The position numbers and the translations under genes are program-made. A DNA stretch of 64,000 nucleotides from Rhodobacterales bacterium HKCCA1288 (lineage in GTDB: Bacteria > Pseudomonadota > Alphaproteobacteria > Rhodobacterales > Rhodobacteraceae): assembly GCA_015693905.1 (NCBI GenBank), contig CP065161.1, positions 2,525,001-2,589,000 on the forward strand. The letters are read 5' to 3'. Positions 41,486 to 50,364 of this stretch are shown here, piece by piece. Every line of letters begins with the position of its first letter. Positions within the stretch are counted from its first letter, which is position 1. The notes beneath the pieces are model-generated. The model was given only the letters and a program-made list of their open reading frames with translations, had not been told where the DNA came from and did no database searches.

Positions 41486-42760
41486 ATGACTTCAGTTCCA
41501 AAAATTCGCTACAGCCGCCGCTCCCTCCTGAAAACAGGCGGGGCAGCTTTGGCCGCCTCTGCATTGCCCGCGCCAATGGTTTGGGGGCAATCCATTCGCG
41601 ACATCACCTTGCGCCAGTTTGGCACAGGCGTCTCGAACCTCAATGAGGTGGCAACCAAGGTGAAAGAAGACCTCGGTATCACCCTTGAGATGACCGCACT
41701 CGACACCGACAGTGTGACGCAGCGCGCCGCCACCCAGCCTGACAGTTTCGACATTGCGGATATCGAATATTTCGTCTGCAAAAAGGTTTGGCCTTCGGGC
41801 AATCTTCAGGCGATGGATGCCAGCCGCATCACCAATTACGATAAGATTGTCGGCATTTTCCGCGATGGTAAGCTGACCCCAGAAAGCACCATTGCACAGG
41901 GCACCGCGCCCCATACTGTTGGCTTTGTTGAGGGGCCAGATGGCACCGAATTTGTGAACAATGAATCGGGGTGGATGACCCTGATCCCAACCATCTACAA
42001 CGCAGATACGCTTGGCATTCGCCCCGATTTGATTGGTCGCCCGATTGAAAGCTGGTCTGAGTTGTTGAACTCAGAATTCGCAGGCAAGGCCTCGATCCTT
42101 GATATTTCCTCCATCGGCATCATGGATATGGCAATGGTTTGCGAGGCCATGGGGGAAATCCAATATGGCGACAAGGGCAATATGACCCGCGATGAAATCG
42201 ATCGCACCATCGCCATCTTCACGGAAGCCAAACAAAATGGCCAGTTCCGCGCCTTCTGGAAAACCTTTGACGAAAGCGTCAACCTGATGGCTTCGGGCGA
42301 GGTGGTTATTCAGTCTATGTGGTCGCCCGCGATTACCGCCGTGCGTTCGCGCGGTATCCCATGCGTCTATCAGCCATTGCGCGAAGGCTATCGCAGCTGG
42401 GGTGGCGGCATTGGCCTGTCGGCCAATCTCTCGGGCATGGAGTTGGATGCCGCCTATGATTACATCAACTGGTATCTCTCGGGTTGGGTTGGCGGCTTCT
42501 TGATGCGTCAGGGCTATTATTCTGCCGTGCCTGAAACCTCCAAAGACTTCATGAGCGAAAACGAGTGGGGCTATTGGTTCGAAGGCAAAGAAAGCACCGA
42601 TGACATCACCTCGCCATTTGGGGATAAATTGGCAGGTGCCGGTGAGATCCGTGATGGTGGCTCATTCTATGACCGCATGGGGGCTGTGGCCTGCTGGAAC
42701 TCAGTCATGGAAGAGAACCAATACATGGTGCGCAAGTGGAATGAATTCATCGCCGCTTAA
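41486..42760 (+). CDS. Tat-exported extracellular solute-binding protein (PotD type)
   Basis: The 424-residue binding protein has a twin-arginine signal (SRRSLLKTGGAALAASALPA) and a two-lobe binding fold of the spermidine/putrescine class. The region GGGIGLSANLSGMELDAAYDYIN lies near the hinge. It supplies the permeases encoded downstream. Export by Tat suggests folding before export. Confidence 0.9.
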   Translation: MTSVPKIRYSRRSLLKTGGAALAASALPAPMVWGQSIRDITLRQFGTGVSNLNEVATKVKEDLGITLEMTALDTDSVTQRAATQPDSFDIADIEYFVCKKVWPSGNLQAMDASRITNYDKIVGIFRDGKLTPESTIAQGTAPHTVGFVEGPDGTEFVNNESGWMTLIPTIYNADTLGIRPDLIGRPIESWSELLNSEFAGKASILDISSIGIMDMAMVCEAMGEIQYGDKGNMTRDEIDRTIAIFTEAKQNGQFRAFWKTFDESVNLMASGEVVIQSMWSPAITAVRSRGIPCVYQPLREGYRSWGGGIGLSANLSGMELDAAYDYINWYLSGWVGGFLMRQGYYSAVPETSKDFMSENEWGYWFEGKESTDDITSPFGDKLAGAGEIRDGGSFYDRMGAVACWNSVMEENQYMVRKWNEFIAA

Positions 42761-42839
42761 GCGATCTTGCACAACTGAGGCGGTGGCCCATGCTGCCCCC
42801 TCATACCCCAAAACCACCCCATAACCAAAGTGTTCCCAG

Positions 42840-43688
42840 ATGACCAAACAAGTCACCGCATGGATACAAGCGGCCCCGATGGCGGCTGTTCTCTTATCCT
42901 TCCTTGTTGCGCCGATTGTCATGATTGTGATTGTCAGCTTCTGGGGCGCGACCGAATATTCAATTTACCCTGCTTTTCAATTCGACAATTATGAATTCCT
43001 GTTCGGGTCATCCGTGACCTACAGGGTCTTTCTCAATACATTCAAATATGCCTTGATCACTTGGGCCTTCACCCTCGTGATCGGGTTCACTGTTGCCTAT
43101 TATCTGGCCTTTGAAATCCGCAGCCTCAAATGGCAAATTGCGCTCTTTTTGCTCTGCACCATCCCATTTTGGACATCCAATATCATCCGTATGATTTCGT
43201 GGATTCCGTTTTTGGGGCGAAATGGCCTAGCCAATTCTACACTGATCTCATGGGGTGTTATTGACGAGCCCCTTGAATGGTTGCTGTTCAGCGATTTCAG
43301 CGTGATCTTGGCCTTTGTGCATCTCTACACGCTGTTCATGGTCGTACCAATTTTCAACACGATGATGCGCATTGATCGCGCCCTGATTGAGGCAGCGCGA
43401 GATCAAGGGGCCAGCGCGTGGCAGAGTTTGACCCATGTGATCATCCCACTGTGCAAGCCTGGCATCATGATTGGCACCATTTTCGTCACCACGCTTGTGA
43501 TGGGCGATTTTATCACGGTGCGCTTTATGTCGGGCAGTCAACGCGCCAATGTGGGGCGCCTGATTTCCAATGACATTAACCTGCTGCAATACCCTTCGGC
43601 CTCTGCCACGGCGGTGGTCTTGCTGATCACTGTCTTGATCGTCATCGGCCTGTTGTTGCGTCTTGTCGATATTCGAAAGGAGCTGTGA
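42840..43688 (+). CDS. ABC importer permease (PotB type)
   Basis: The 282-residue inner-membrane protein has six helices. The EAA loop that contacts the ATPase is IEAARDQGASAWQSLTHVII. It begins 79 bp after the binding-protein gene and ends 1 bp before the second permease gene. Confidence 0.9.
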   Translation: MTKQVTAWIQAAPMAAVLLSFLVAPIVMIVIVSFWGATEYSIYPAFQFDNYEFLFGSSVTYRVFLNTFKYALITWAFTLVIGFTVAYYLAFEIRSLKWQIALFLLCTIPFWTSNIIRMISWIPFLGRNGLANSTLISWGVIDEPLEWLLFSDFSVILAFVHLYTLFMVVPIFNTMMRIDRALIEAARDQGASAWQSLTHVIIPLCKPGIMIGTIFVTTLVMGDFITVRFMSGSQRANVGRLISNDINLLQYPSASATAVVLLITVLIVIGLLLRLVDIRKEL

Positions 43689-43689
43689 G

Positions 43690-44526
43690 ATGGAAAAGCG
43701 CAGCCGCAGCTTTTATCTGCTCTCCGCCTTTTTTGGCCTTTTCGTTCTGTTCCTTTACGGCCCAATTTTGACCATTGGCATCCTCAGCTTTCAGGGGCCA
43801 GAGGGGGGGCTGACCTTCCCAATGCGCGGTGTGTCGCTCTATTGGTTTTACGATTTGTTCGAAGAACAGGCCGTAGGGGATATTTGGGGCAGCTTCCGCC
43901 GCTCCTTGGCCTTGGGTTTGATGGTGATGGTGACGACTGTGGTTGTCTCGGTTTTGGGCGGGCTTGCCTTTCGCAAGAAATTCGCAGGCTCCAGCTTACT
44001 GTTTTATCTCTGCATCGCCTCGCTCGTGATCCCTTCGATCCTGATTTCATTGGGTGTTGGGCTGATCTTCAACCAAATTGGCCTGCCCGTGCATTGGGCC
44101 AGTTCTGGCTTTGGCAGCCAACTGACATGGACATTGCCCTTTGGTCTTTTGATCATGTTTGCCGTCTTTAACCGTTTCGACAAAAGCTATGAGGAGGCGG
44201 CGCGTGACCAAGGTGCGACCGCGTGGCAGACATTTGCCCATGTGGTCTTGCCGATTATTGCCCCATCCTTGATTGGTGTTGCTCTGTTTGGCTTCACGCT
44301 CAGCTATGATGAATTCGCACGCACCCTTTTGACTGCAGGCAGCTACAATACCCTGCCGCTTGAAATCTTTGGGATGACCACGAATGTGACAACGCCTGTG
44401 ATCTTTGCGCTTGGCACGCTGACCACGGTATTTTCCTTTTGCATAATTGGGGTGTTTTTCCTTGCTGTTTGGCTGTTCTCACGGCGCAAGGATCATTCTT
44501 CTGATGCAGGTCAGGGGATGGTTTGA
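43690..44526 (+). CDS. ABC importer permease (PotC type)
   Basis: The 278-residue inner-membrane protein has six helices and an EAA loop EEAARDQGATAWQTFAHVVL. ATG 43690 directly follows the TGA of the first permease; an earlier in-frame start overlaps that gene without a ribosome site. It forms a heterodimer with the PotB-type permease. Confidence 0.9.
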   Translation: MEKRSRSFYLLSAFFGLFVLFLYGPILTIGILSFQGPEGGLTFPMRGVSLYWFYDLFEEQAVGDIWGSFRRSLALGLMVMVTTVVVSVLGGLAFRKKFAGSSLLFYLCIASLVIPSILISLGVGLIFNQIGLPVHWASSGFGSQLTWTLPFGLLIMFAVFNRFDKSYEEAARDQGATAWQTFAHVVLPIIAPSLIGVALFGFTLSYDEFARTLLTAGSYNTLPLEIFGMTTNVTTPVIFALGTLTTVFSFCIIGVFFLAVWLFSRRKDHSSDAGQGMV

Positions 44527-44530
44527 TCCC

Positions 44531-45172
44531 ATGCGCGTGTTCCTGATCAACCCCAACAGCACCGAGGCGATGACGCAGACCGCCCTTGCGGCTGCACAGC
44601 GAGCGGCCCCAGATTTGGTGTTTGAGGGGTGGACATCGCATCTTGGCCCGCCCGCAATCGAAGGGCCCGAGGATGGCGCGCGCGCTGTGCCGCCTTTGCT
44701 GACGCTGATTGACCAAGCGGCCGCACAAGGGGCAGGGGCGATTATCATCGCCTGTTTTGACGATACGGGCCTTGCAGAGGCCCAAGCGCGGGTCAGTTGC
44801 CCCGTGATTGGGATCGGCCAAGCCAGCTTTGTCATGGCGCAGCTCAGAGGTGGATCAAGTGCCGTGATCACGACTGTTCCCGAGGCCATCCCCGTGATCC
44901 AAGAAAACCTCCGTGCGCAAGGATTTGCGCAGACCATCAAGGTGGTAGAGGCGGCCAACACGCCTGTTTTATCGCTGACCGAAGATCCCGAATGGGCGGC
45001 TGCGCAATTCCTAAAACTTGCGCGCAATTTGCCCCAAGGCACCCGAAGCTTGATCCTCGGCTGTTCTGGGGCCGTTTCTATCATCGAGGCTTTATCCCGC
45101 GACCTTGATCTTGTTTTGATTGATGGGGTGACAGCCGCTGCACGACTGGCCACTGTTCTGCGCCCGTCTTGA
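44531..45172 (+). CDS. Hydantoin / Asp-Glu racemase family protein
   Basis: The 213-residue protein has the two-cysteine active site of cofactor-independent racemases: Cys75 in IIIACFDDTGL and Cys178 in LILGCSGAV, with the N-terminal FLINPNSTEAM typical of the hydantoin racemase branch. ATG 44531 lies 4 bp after the last permease gene. Its place at the end of the importer operon suggests the importer brings in a hydantoin-like or amino-acid-like compound. Confidence 0.82.
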   Translation: MRVFLINPNSTEAMTQTALAAAQRAAPDLVFEGWTSHLGPPAIEGPEDGARAVPPLLTLIDQAAAQGAGAIIIACFDDTGLAEAQARVSCPVIGIGQASFVMAQLRGGSSAVITTVPEAIPVIQENLRAQGFAQTIKVVEAANTPVLSLTEDPEWAAAQFLKLARNLPQGTRSLILGCSGAVSIIEALSRDLDLVLIDGVTAAARLATVLRPS

Positions 45173-45420
45173 TGGTCGACCAATCCGCCGAAGGCAGTCC
45201 AAGGGTCTCAATCTGACAGATTGGCATGGCCCTATTTTTGGCCTCAAAACCGTCATGCATCGCAAATGACTCGGACATTTTATCGGCATATTTTCGATGC
45301 ATTTGCGGTCTGTCATTCGTTAATAAGTTATTAAATTATGCTTGAAAATTAAATATTATTGTGAAATCAAAAGAGGTGATGCGCTCTCTTTTGAGCACGA
45401 TTTTTTAACTATGGGTGCCC

Positions 45421-45437
45421 GGTGCTGCTTCAGCACC
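45421..45437 (+). promoter_or_regulatory. Leader hairpin before the Ig-repeat surface protein
   Basis: GGTGCTG-CTT-CAGCACC is a perfect 7-bp stem with a 3-base loop, 21 bp before the chosen ATG 45459. If translated, the region would give an unlikely cysteine/aromatic-rich stretch, so I place it in the untranslated leader. The gap 45173-45458 also holds an 8-bp inverted repeat CGCAAATG/CATTTGCG (45261-45307). Confidence 0.45.
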
Positions 45438-45458
45438 TACAAAATGTGGTGGTTAAAC

Positions 45459-48400
45459 ATGCGCGATCTTTCCCCTGTTGATGCGGCTTTCTCGGTTGTT
45501 TCTGGGCGCAGCTCTGTGGTTCGGGTGGCCGATTATGCGCAGATGGATGGGTTCTCCGTTATAGGGGCCGATGGCGCCCTAGATGGGGTCTCTTTCGTTG
45601 TCGTGCAGCGGGGCGATGATCTTGTTGTAATTTATGCCGATGGCACCGAAGTCATCATCGAAGATTACTTCCTCAGTAATACAATCGCGGTTTTTGATAC
45701 GGGCGTCACACCTGTGGAACTCGGCCCCTTGGTCGAGCCTATTGGCACAATCGGTGATGACGCGCTCTATGGCTATAGCGGCCCCGTAGATGAGGTGCGC
45801 GCGATCATCCTAGATCGGGCTGATATCGCACCGCTTGAGCCGTTCCTCAGCGATGATGACGGGGGTATTGCATCTTTTGCGGGCAATCTGGCCGGTCTTG
45901 GTTGGGGTGGATTTGCCGCAGCCGCAGTTGCCAACGCCGTGAGTGGCAGCTCTGCGCTCTTGGGCGGTTTGGCTGCTGTGACCACCGTGATTTCGGGCAA
46001 GTTCGTGGCAGGCCCGATTGTTCCCGGCAATGGTCTTGTCGTGGATGTCTATGATGCTTTGGGCAATTTGTTGCTGTCCGATGTCCCGCTCGATGCGAAT
46101 GGATCCTTTTCTGTCACCTTGCCTGGCACGGTTCCAAACGTCATTGCGATTTTGCGCGATACGAATGCCGCCCCAGATTACCGTGACGAGGCGACAGGCG
46201 GCAATGTTGATTTGAACGCCAATCTCGCAGGGATTGGGGTGGGCGTTCCGCAACCAGGGGGCACCACCACGGTGTCGCTCAATATCAACCCCGTGACCAC
46301 AGTGGCCGCCCGCTTGGCGGGCGTTGGGGCAAATGGAACAATCCCTCAAGGCGGCATCACGCCCGAGGCGATCACGCAAAGCCTTGCGACTGTCCAAAAC
46401 AGCTTTGGGGTGTCCGATCTCAACGGGGTTCCGCCGATTGATATTTTTGATCCCGACTTTAACGACACCGATGGGAATATCAGCGATGGCGAGCGGTATG
46501 GTCAGGTTCTCGCAATGCTGTCGGGGAAGGATAAGCTCAATGGTGGCAACCAACAAACGACAATTGATGAGCTTGTAACATCCCTTCAGAATGCGGGGGG
46601 CGACAGCACGGCGCAACAATCCGCAGTGCGGACAGAGCTGCTTGAAGGCGCGCGCGAGTTTGAATTCAACAACACCAGTGGCACGCAAACAGAGGCGGAT
46701 CTTCTGGGCTCGCCCAGCCTTGGGGTTGAACGCACGCCAGAGGTCGGCACAGATGGCAACACAACTGAGCCGAGTTTTGCAAACCTTCTCGAGGATGCGT
46801 TGGAGGGCACCTCCACAGGCGATGGTGCCAACCCTAATGCCGATACGATCACGGGGTTTCAAACCCTTGTGGATACCGCCGATGCGGTTCAAGCCCTCGC
46901 CGCCCTCGATACAGGCGCGGGCATTCCGCAAGCGTTGATTGATCAACTGACCGAAGAAAACCTCACCGCTTTGGGCCTGACGGGCCTCACCGCCCCATCG
47001 CCCTATCTAGACCAATTCCTTGACGCCCTGCGCGATGTGGCGACCGAAGACGCGGATACGGTTCAGGAATTGCAGGATTTATTTGATGGTGTGGTCGCGG
47101 CAAATCTCTTGCCGCCCACGATCACGACCTCGAACGCGGATACGCTGTCGGGCACGGCCGAGCCGAACAGCACGGTCACGCTGACGCTGGCTGATAACAG
47201 CACGGTTACGGCAACGGCGGATGGGTCTGGGAATTATGCCTTCTCGCCGAACCCTGTGCCAAACGGGCAGACCGCGACCCTGACCGCCACCGATGCGGCG
47301 GGGAACGTCTCGGCCCCGACCACGGTTCCTGCGGTGGATGCGACCGACCCGAACCCGCCCACGATCACGACCTCGAACGCCGATACGCTTTCTGGCACGG
47401 CCGAGCCGAACAGCACGGTCACGCTGACGCTTGCAGATAACAGCACGGTCACGGCAACGGCGGATGGGTCTGGGAATTATGCCTTCTCGCCGAACCCTGT
47501 GCCAAACGGGCAGACCGCGACCCTGACCGCCACCGATGCGGCGGGGAACGTCTCGGCCCCGACCACGGTTCCTGCGGTGGATGCGACCGACCCGAACCCG
47601 CCCACGATCACGACCTCGAACGCCGATACGCTTTCTGGCACCGCCGAGCCGAACAGCACGGTGACGCTGACGTTGGCAGATAACAGCACGGTCACGGCAA
47701 CGGCGGATGGGTCTGGGAATTATGCCTTCAGCCCGAACCCTGTGCCAAACGGGCAGACCGCGACCCTGACCGCCACCGATGCGGCGGGGAACGTCTCGGC
47801 CCCGACCACGGTTCCTGCGGTGGATGCGACCGATCCCACGCTCACCATCACGACCCCTATCGAGGGGGATAATGTAGTCAGCGCGGCGGAAGATAATGAT
47901 GTGGTGGTGCAAGGCACCACTGATGCCGAAGACGGGCGGGTGGTGACGGTGGTCTTCACCGATAGCCTCAACGCCACGGTGACGGCGACTGCGACTGTCA
48001 CGGGCGGCAATTGGAGCCTTGCGGGGGCCGATATCTCGGGCCTTGCGGAAGGGGCGATCAGCGTTAGCGCGACTGTCTCGGATGCCGCTGGCAATGCGGC
48101 GACGCCTGCCACGGCGACAGTGACCTTGAACAACACGCCGCCCGCAGCACCCACGATCAACCAAGGCATCACCGATCAAGCCAATACCGTCAGCGGCACA
48201 GGCGAGGCGGGGGCGACCCTGACGCTTTTCAACGGCGGAACCCAGATCGGCACGACCACAGTGGCCAGCGATGGAACCTGGTCGCTGATTACGGCGGCGC
48301 CGGTCGCCGATGGCGCGGTCCTGACCGCCCGGCAGACCGATGCGCAAAACAATGAAAGCCCGCTTGCGGCCGGGGTGACCACCTTTACCGATACTGATGG

Positions 48401-49535
48401 GGACGGCATCCGCAACTCACTAGATACCGATGATGATGGGGATGGGATCGCTGACGCAACTGAGCAGCCGCAGACAGTCTTTACGGAAAACTTCGACAAT
48501 CTGACGGGCGATGTAGAAATCACCAGCACGGGAACGCCTTGGGTATTTACCGGCATTTCCGACACCGACTCAGGCGGCGGCACGCCGAATTCCTTCTACG
48601 CCTATCAAGGAAAATTGCAGTTCTTCCGCAATCCCGCGCAGCAAACCCTCACCCAGAATTTCACGGATATGACGGGCGGCAGCAGCATCACCGTCAATAT
48701 GGCGATACGCAGCAGCCTGCCCAACAGCGCCACTTTGGAAATTCTCTATGAAGGTGTTGTCTATGCCACGATTGACACGACCACGCCGAACAATGTGGTG
48801 TTCTCCAATGGTGCCAGTGGCAGTTGGGGGGGCAGCACCGATCTTGCCACATTAAGCAATCTCGTGGTCAATTTGCCTGTTTCTGTTCCCAATTCTGGCA
48901 CGGTGACCCTGCGCTACACGACCACTGCGTTTGACGCGGATGATATCGACATCAGTTCGATCACCGTCAGCAAACTTCCTGTGCTCGGAGATATCGATGG
49001 CGATGGCGTTGTGAATATCCGCGACCGTGACACCGATGGCGACCGTATCTGGGACGAGTTTGAACCGACCACCGATGGCGATGGCGATGGACGCCCCGAT
49101 TACCGCGACACCGATAGTAATGGCGCGGGCGTGGGCGATGACACCAGCAATGCCAGCCTGACCGCGGCGCAGATCACCGCGCTCGAGGGGGGCGGGACCT
49201 ATGCCAATGGTTTCATCCTGTTGTCCGAGGCCGTGACGCTTGATTTCACGGCGATCCCTGACAGTGGGGTTTTCACCTCGGATGTTGAATATATTGACAT
49301 GCGCGATGGTGCGAACGCGCAAGTGGTGATCTTGAACGAGGCCGAGGTGATCAACCTGACCGATGGGAATAATGAATTGATCCTAATCGGTGACGGCAAT
49401 GACAGCGTCACCGCAACTGGGTTCGTGGGTACGGGCAAGGATCAATCCATCGATGGGCGCAGCTTCAGCATCTATGAGGCGGGCACGGCGACCCTGTTTA
49501 TTGATGATGAGATTGGCACGATCACATTGACCTAA
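45459..49535 (+). CDS. Large Ig-like repeat surface protein (BapA-type, probably type I secreted)
   Basis: The 1358-residue acidic, cysteine-poor protein has several parts. Residues about 1-100 resemble the BapA prefix domain (VVVQRGDDLVVIYADGTEVI). A region of about 400 residues follows. Three identical 81-residue Ig-like repeats come next (about 551-793), then more Ig-like domains and calcium-binding TSP3-type runs (TDGDGIRNSLDTDDDGDG and similar). The C-terminal part contains LIGDGNDSVTATGF, resembling RTX/type I secretion ends. There is no classical signal peptide. An in-frame start at 45342 exists but reads through a leader hairpin. It is probably an adhesin or biofilm protein. Confidence 0.8.
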   Translation: MRDLSPVDAAFSVVSGRSSVVRVADYAQMDGFSVIGADGALDGVSFVVVQRGDDLVVIYADGTEVIIEDYFLSNTIAVFDTGVTPVELGPLVEPIGTIGDDALYGYSGPVDEVRAIILDRADIAPLEPFLSDDDGGIASFAGNLAGLGWGGFAAAAVANAVSGSSALLGGLAAVTTVISGKFVAGPIVPGNGLVVDVYDALGNLLLSDVPLDANGSFSVTLPGTVPNVIAILRDTNAAPDYRDEATGGNVDLNANLAGIGVGVPQPGGTTTVSLNINPVTTVAARLAGVGANGTIPQGGITPEAITQSLATVQNSFGVSDLNGVPPIDIFDPDFNDTDGNISDGERYGQVLAMLSGKDKLNGGNQQTTIDELVTSLQNAGGDSTAQQSAVRTELLEGAREFEFNNTSGTQTEADLLGSPSLGVERTPEVGTDGNTTEPSFANLLEDALEGTSTGDGANPNADTITGFQTLVDTADAVQALAALDTGAGIPQALIDQLTEENLTALGLTGLTAPSPYLDQFLDALRDVATEDADTVQELQDLFDGVVAANLLPPTITTSNADTLSGTAEPNSTVTLTLADNSTVTATADGSGNYAFSPNPVPNGQTATLTATDAAGNVSAPTTVPAVDATDPNPPTITTSNADTLSGTAEPNSTVTLTLADNSTVTATADGSGNYAFSPNPVPNGQTATLTATDAAGNVSAPTTVPAVDATDPNPPTITTSNADTLSGTAEPNSTVTLTLADNSTVTATADGSGNYAFSPNPVPNGQTATLTATDAAGNVSAPTTVPAVDATDPTLTITTPIEGDNVVSAAEDNDVVVQGTTDAEDGRVVTVVFTDSLNATVTATATVTGGNWSLAGADISGLAEGAISVSATVSDAAGNAATPATATVTLNNTPPAAPTINQGITDQANTVSGTGEAGATLTLFNGGTQIGTTTVASDGTWSLITAAPVADGAVLTARQTDAQNNESPLAAGVTTFTDTDGDGIRNSLDTDDDGDGIADATEQPQTVFTENFDNLTGDVEITSTGTPWVFTGISDTDSGGGTPNSFYAYQGKLQFFRNPAQQTLTQNFTDMTGGSSITVNMAIRSSLPNSATLEILYEGVVYATIDTTTPNNVVFSNGASGSWGGSTDLATLSNLVVNLPVSVPNSGTVTLRYTTTAFDADDIDISSITVSKLPVLGDIDGDGVVNIRDRDTDGDRIWDEFEPTTDGDGDGRPDYRDTDSNGAGVGDDTSNASLTAAQITALEGGGTYANGFILLSEAVTLDFTAIPDSGVFTSDVEYIDMRDGANAQVVILNEAEVINLTDGNNELILIGDGNDSVTATGFVGTGKDQSIDGRSFSIYEAGTATLFIDDEIGTITLT
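47112..47840 (+). repeat. Three tandem 243-bp repeats within the surface-protein gene
   Basis: The phrase ACGATCACGACCTCGAACGC begins at 47118 and recurs at about 47361 and 47604, giving a period of 243 bp. The three 81-residue products are identical, and the DNA differs at only a handful of synonymous positions, for example TCTCGCCG against AGCCCG in the third copy. This suggests recent duplication or gene conversion, so copy number may vary between strains. Confidence 0.92.
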
Positions 49536-49543
49536 GGTTGGGG

Positions 49544-49565
49544 GGGCGGGGGCTTCCTCCCGCCC
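49544..49565 (+). terminator. GC-rich hairpin after the surface-protein gene
   Basis: GGGCGGG and CCCGCCC form a 7-bp stem around an 8-base loop, 9 bp after the stop codon and just before the end of the convergent TRIC-type gene. The T-run is weak, so this is a tentative terminator. Confidence 0.45.
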
Positions 49566-49572
49566 TCTTGCC

Positions 49573-50211
49573 TTAAATATCCTCAGGGTCGCGTCCAGGG
49601 GTTGAGCGATAGGCGGGCAAACGCCAGCCGAATTTTATCGTGCCGCCGCGAATGCCAAAGGCCATGACAAAGCCAACCGCCGCCGCAGCCCAAGGTTCAA
49701 GGCCCGCCTTATTCAGTGCAACATATATCGCCGCGCCAATCGCACAGGCGGCGATATAGATTTCGCGCCGCAGCAAAACCGAGGCTTCGCGCGCAAGGAT
49801 GTCACGAATGATCCCGCCAAGCGTGCCTGTCAGCATGCCCATCACAATGCCGATTGTGGCGGATCCCGTCACAATCAGCCCTTTATGGGCTCCAAATACC
49901 CCATAGGCCGCCAATGCCACTGCATCCAGCCAGAGCAGAATTTTATAGCGCGACTCCACAAAAGGGGCTGTGATGTAAATGACACCTGCCGTGCCCGCAC
50001 AAATCAAAAGGTAAATCGGATTGCTGATCCAAAACACGGGCACATCCAAGATCAAGTCGCGCGCTGTGCCGCCCCCGATCCCCGTGACAGCCGCTAGGAA
50101 GAGGAACCCGATAATGTCCAACTGTTTGCGCGATGCGGCCAAGGCGCCTGTGGCTGCGAATAGGCCCACGCCCACGTAATCAAGGGTTTCAATCGAGGTC
50201 ATCGGCGGCAC
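49573..50211 (-). CDS. TRIC-type cation channel family protein (YicG/UPF0126)
   Basis: The 212-residue membrane protein is made of two repeated three-helix units, each with a glycine-rich loop: GIGGGTARDLIL in the first and GTLGGIIRDILA in the second. This is the UPF0126 family, now placed with trimeric intracellular cation channels. The ligand or ion in bacteria is not settled. It stands alone, convergent with the surface-protein gene. Confidence 0.9.
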   Translation of the reverse strand: MPPMTSIETLDYVGVGLFAATGALAASRKQLDIIGFLFLAAVTGIGGGTARDLILDVPVFWISNPIYLLICAGTAGVIYITAPFVESRYKILLWLDAVALAAYGVFGAHKGLIVTGSATIGIVMGMLTGTLGGIIRDILAREASVLLRREIYIAACAIGAAIYVALNKAGLEPWAAAAVGFVMAFGIRGGTIKFGWRLPAYRSTPGRDPEDI

Positions 50212-50364
50212 GCTCCAGATATATTTTTTGCGATCTTAACGGCTCTTGCCGCGCTTCTAAAGGAGCACGCTTTTTGGTTTGTGATGAGATCACTTTACTT
50301 TCTCAGTCAAGCGCATAAGTCAGGGGCAACCCATTTCATCCAGTCTTATCATAGGCGGTCTGCT

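Noticed and set aside
45261-45307. 8-bp inverted repeat CGCAAATG/CATTTGCG with a 31-bp spacer
   Set aside because: Arms are short and the spacer long; chance occurrence is likely, so it is only noted in the leader entry.
47112-47840. Tandem repeats considered as a CRISPR array
   Set aside because: Units are 243 bp without spacers and are in-frame coding sequence. No CRISPR array or cas gene was seen in the window.
45810-48347. Two long reverse-strand reading frames opposite the surface-protein gene, one with arginine-rich repeats
   Set aside because: The repeats are simply the antisense of the 243-bp tandem repeats; the forward frame gives coherent Ig-like domains.
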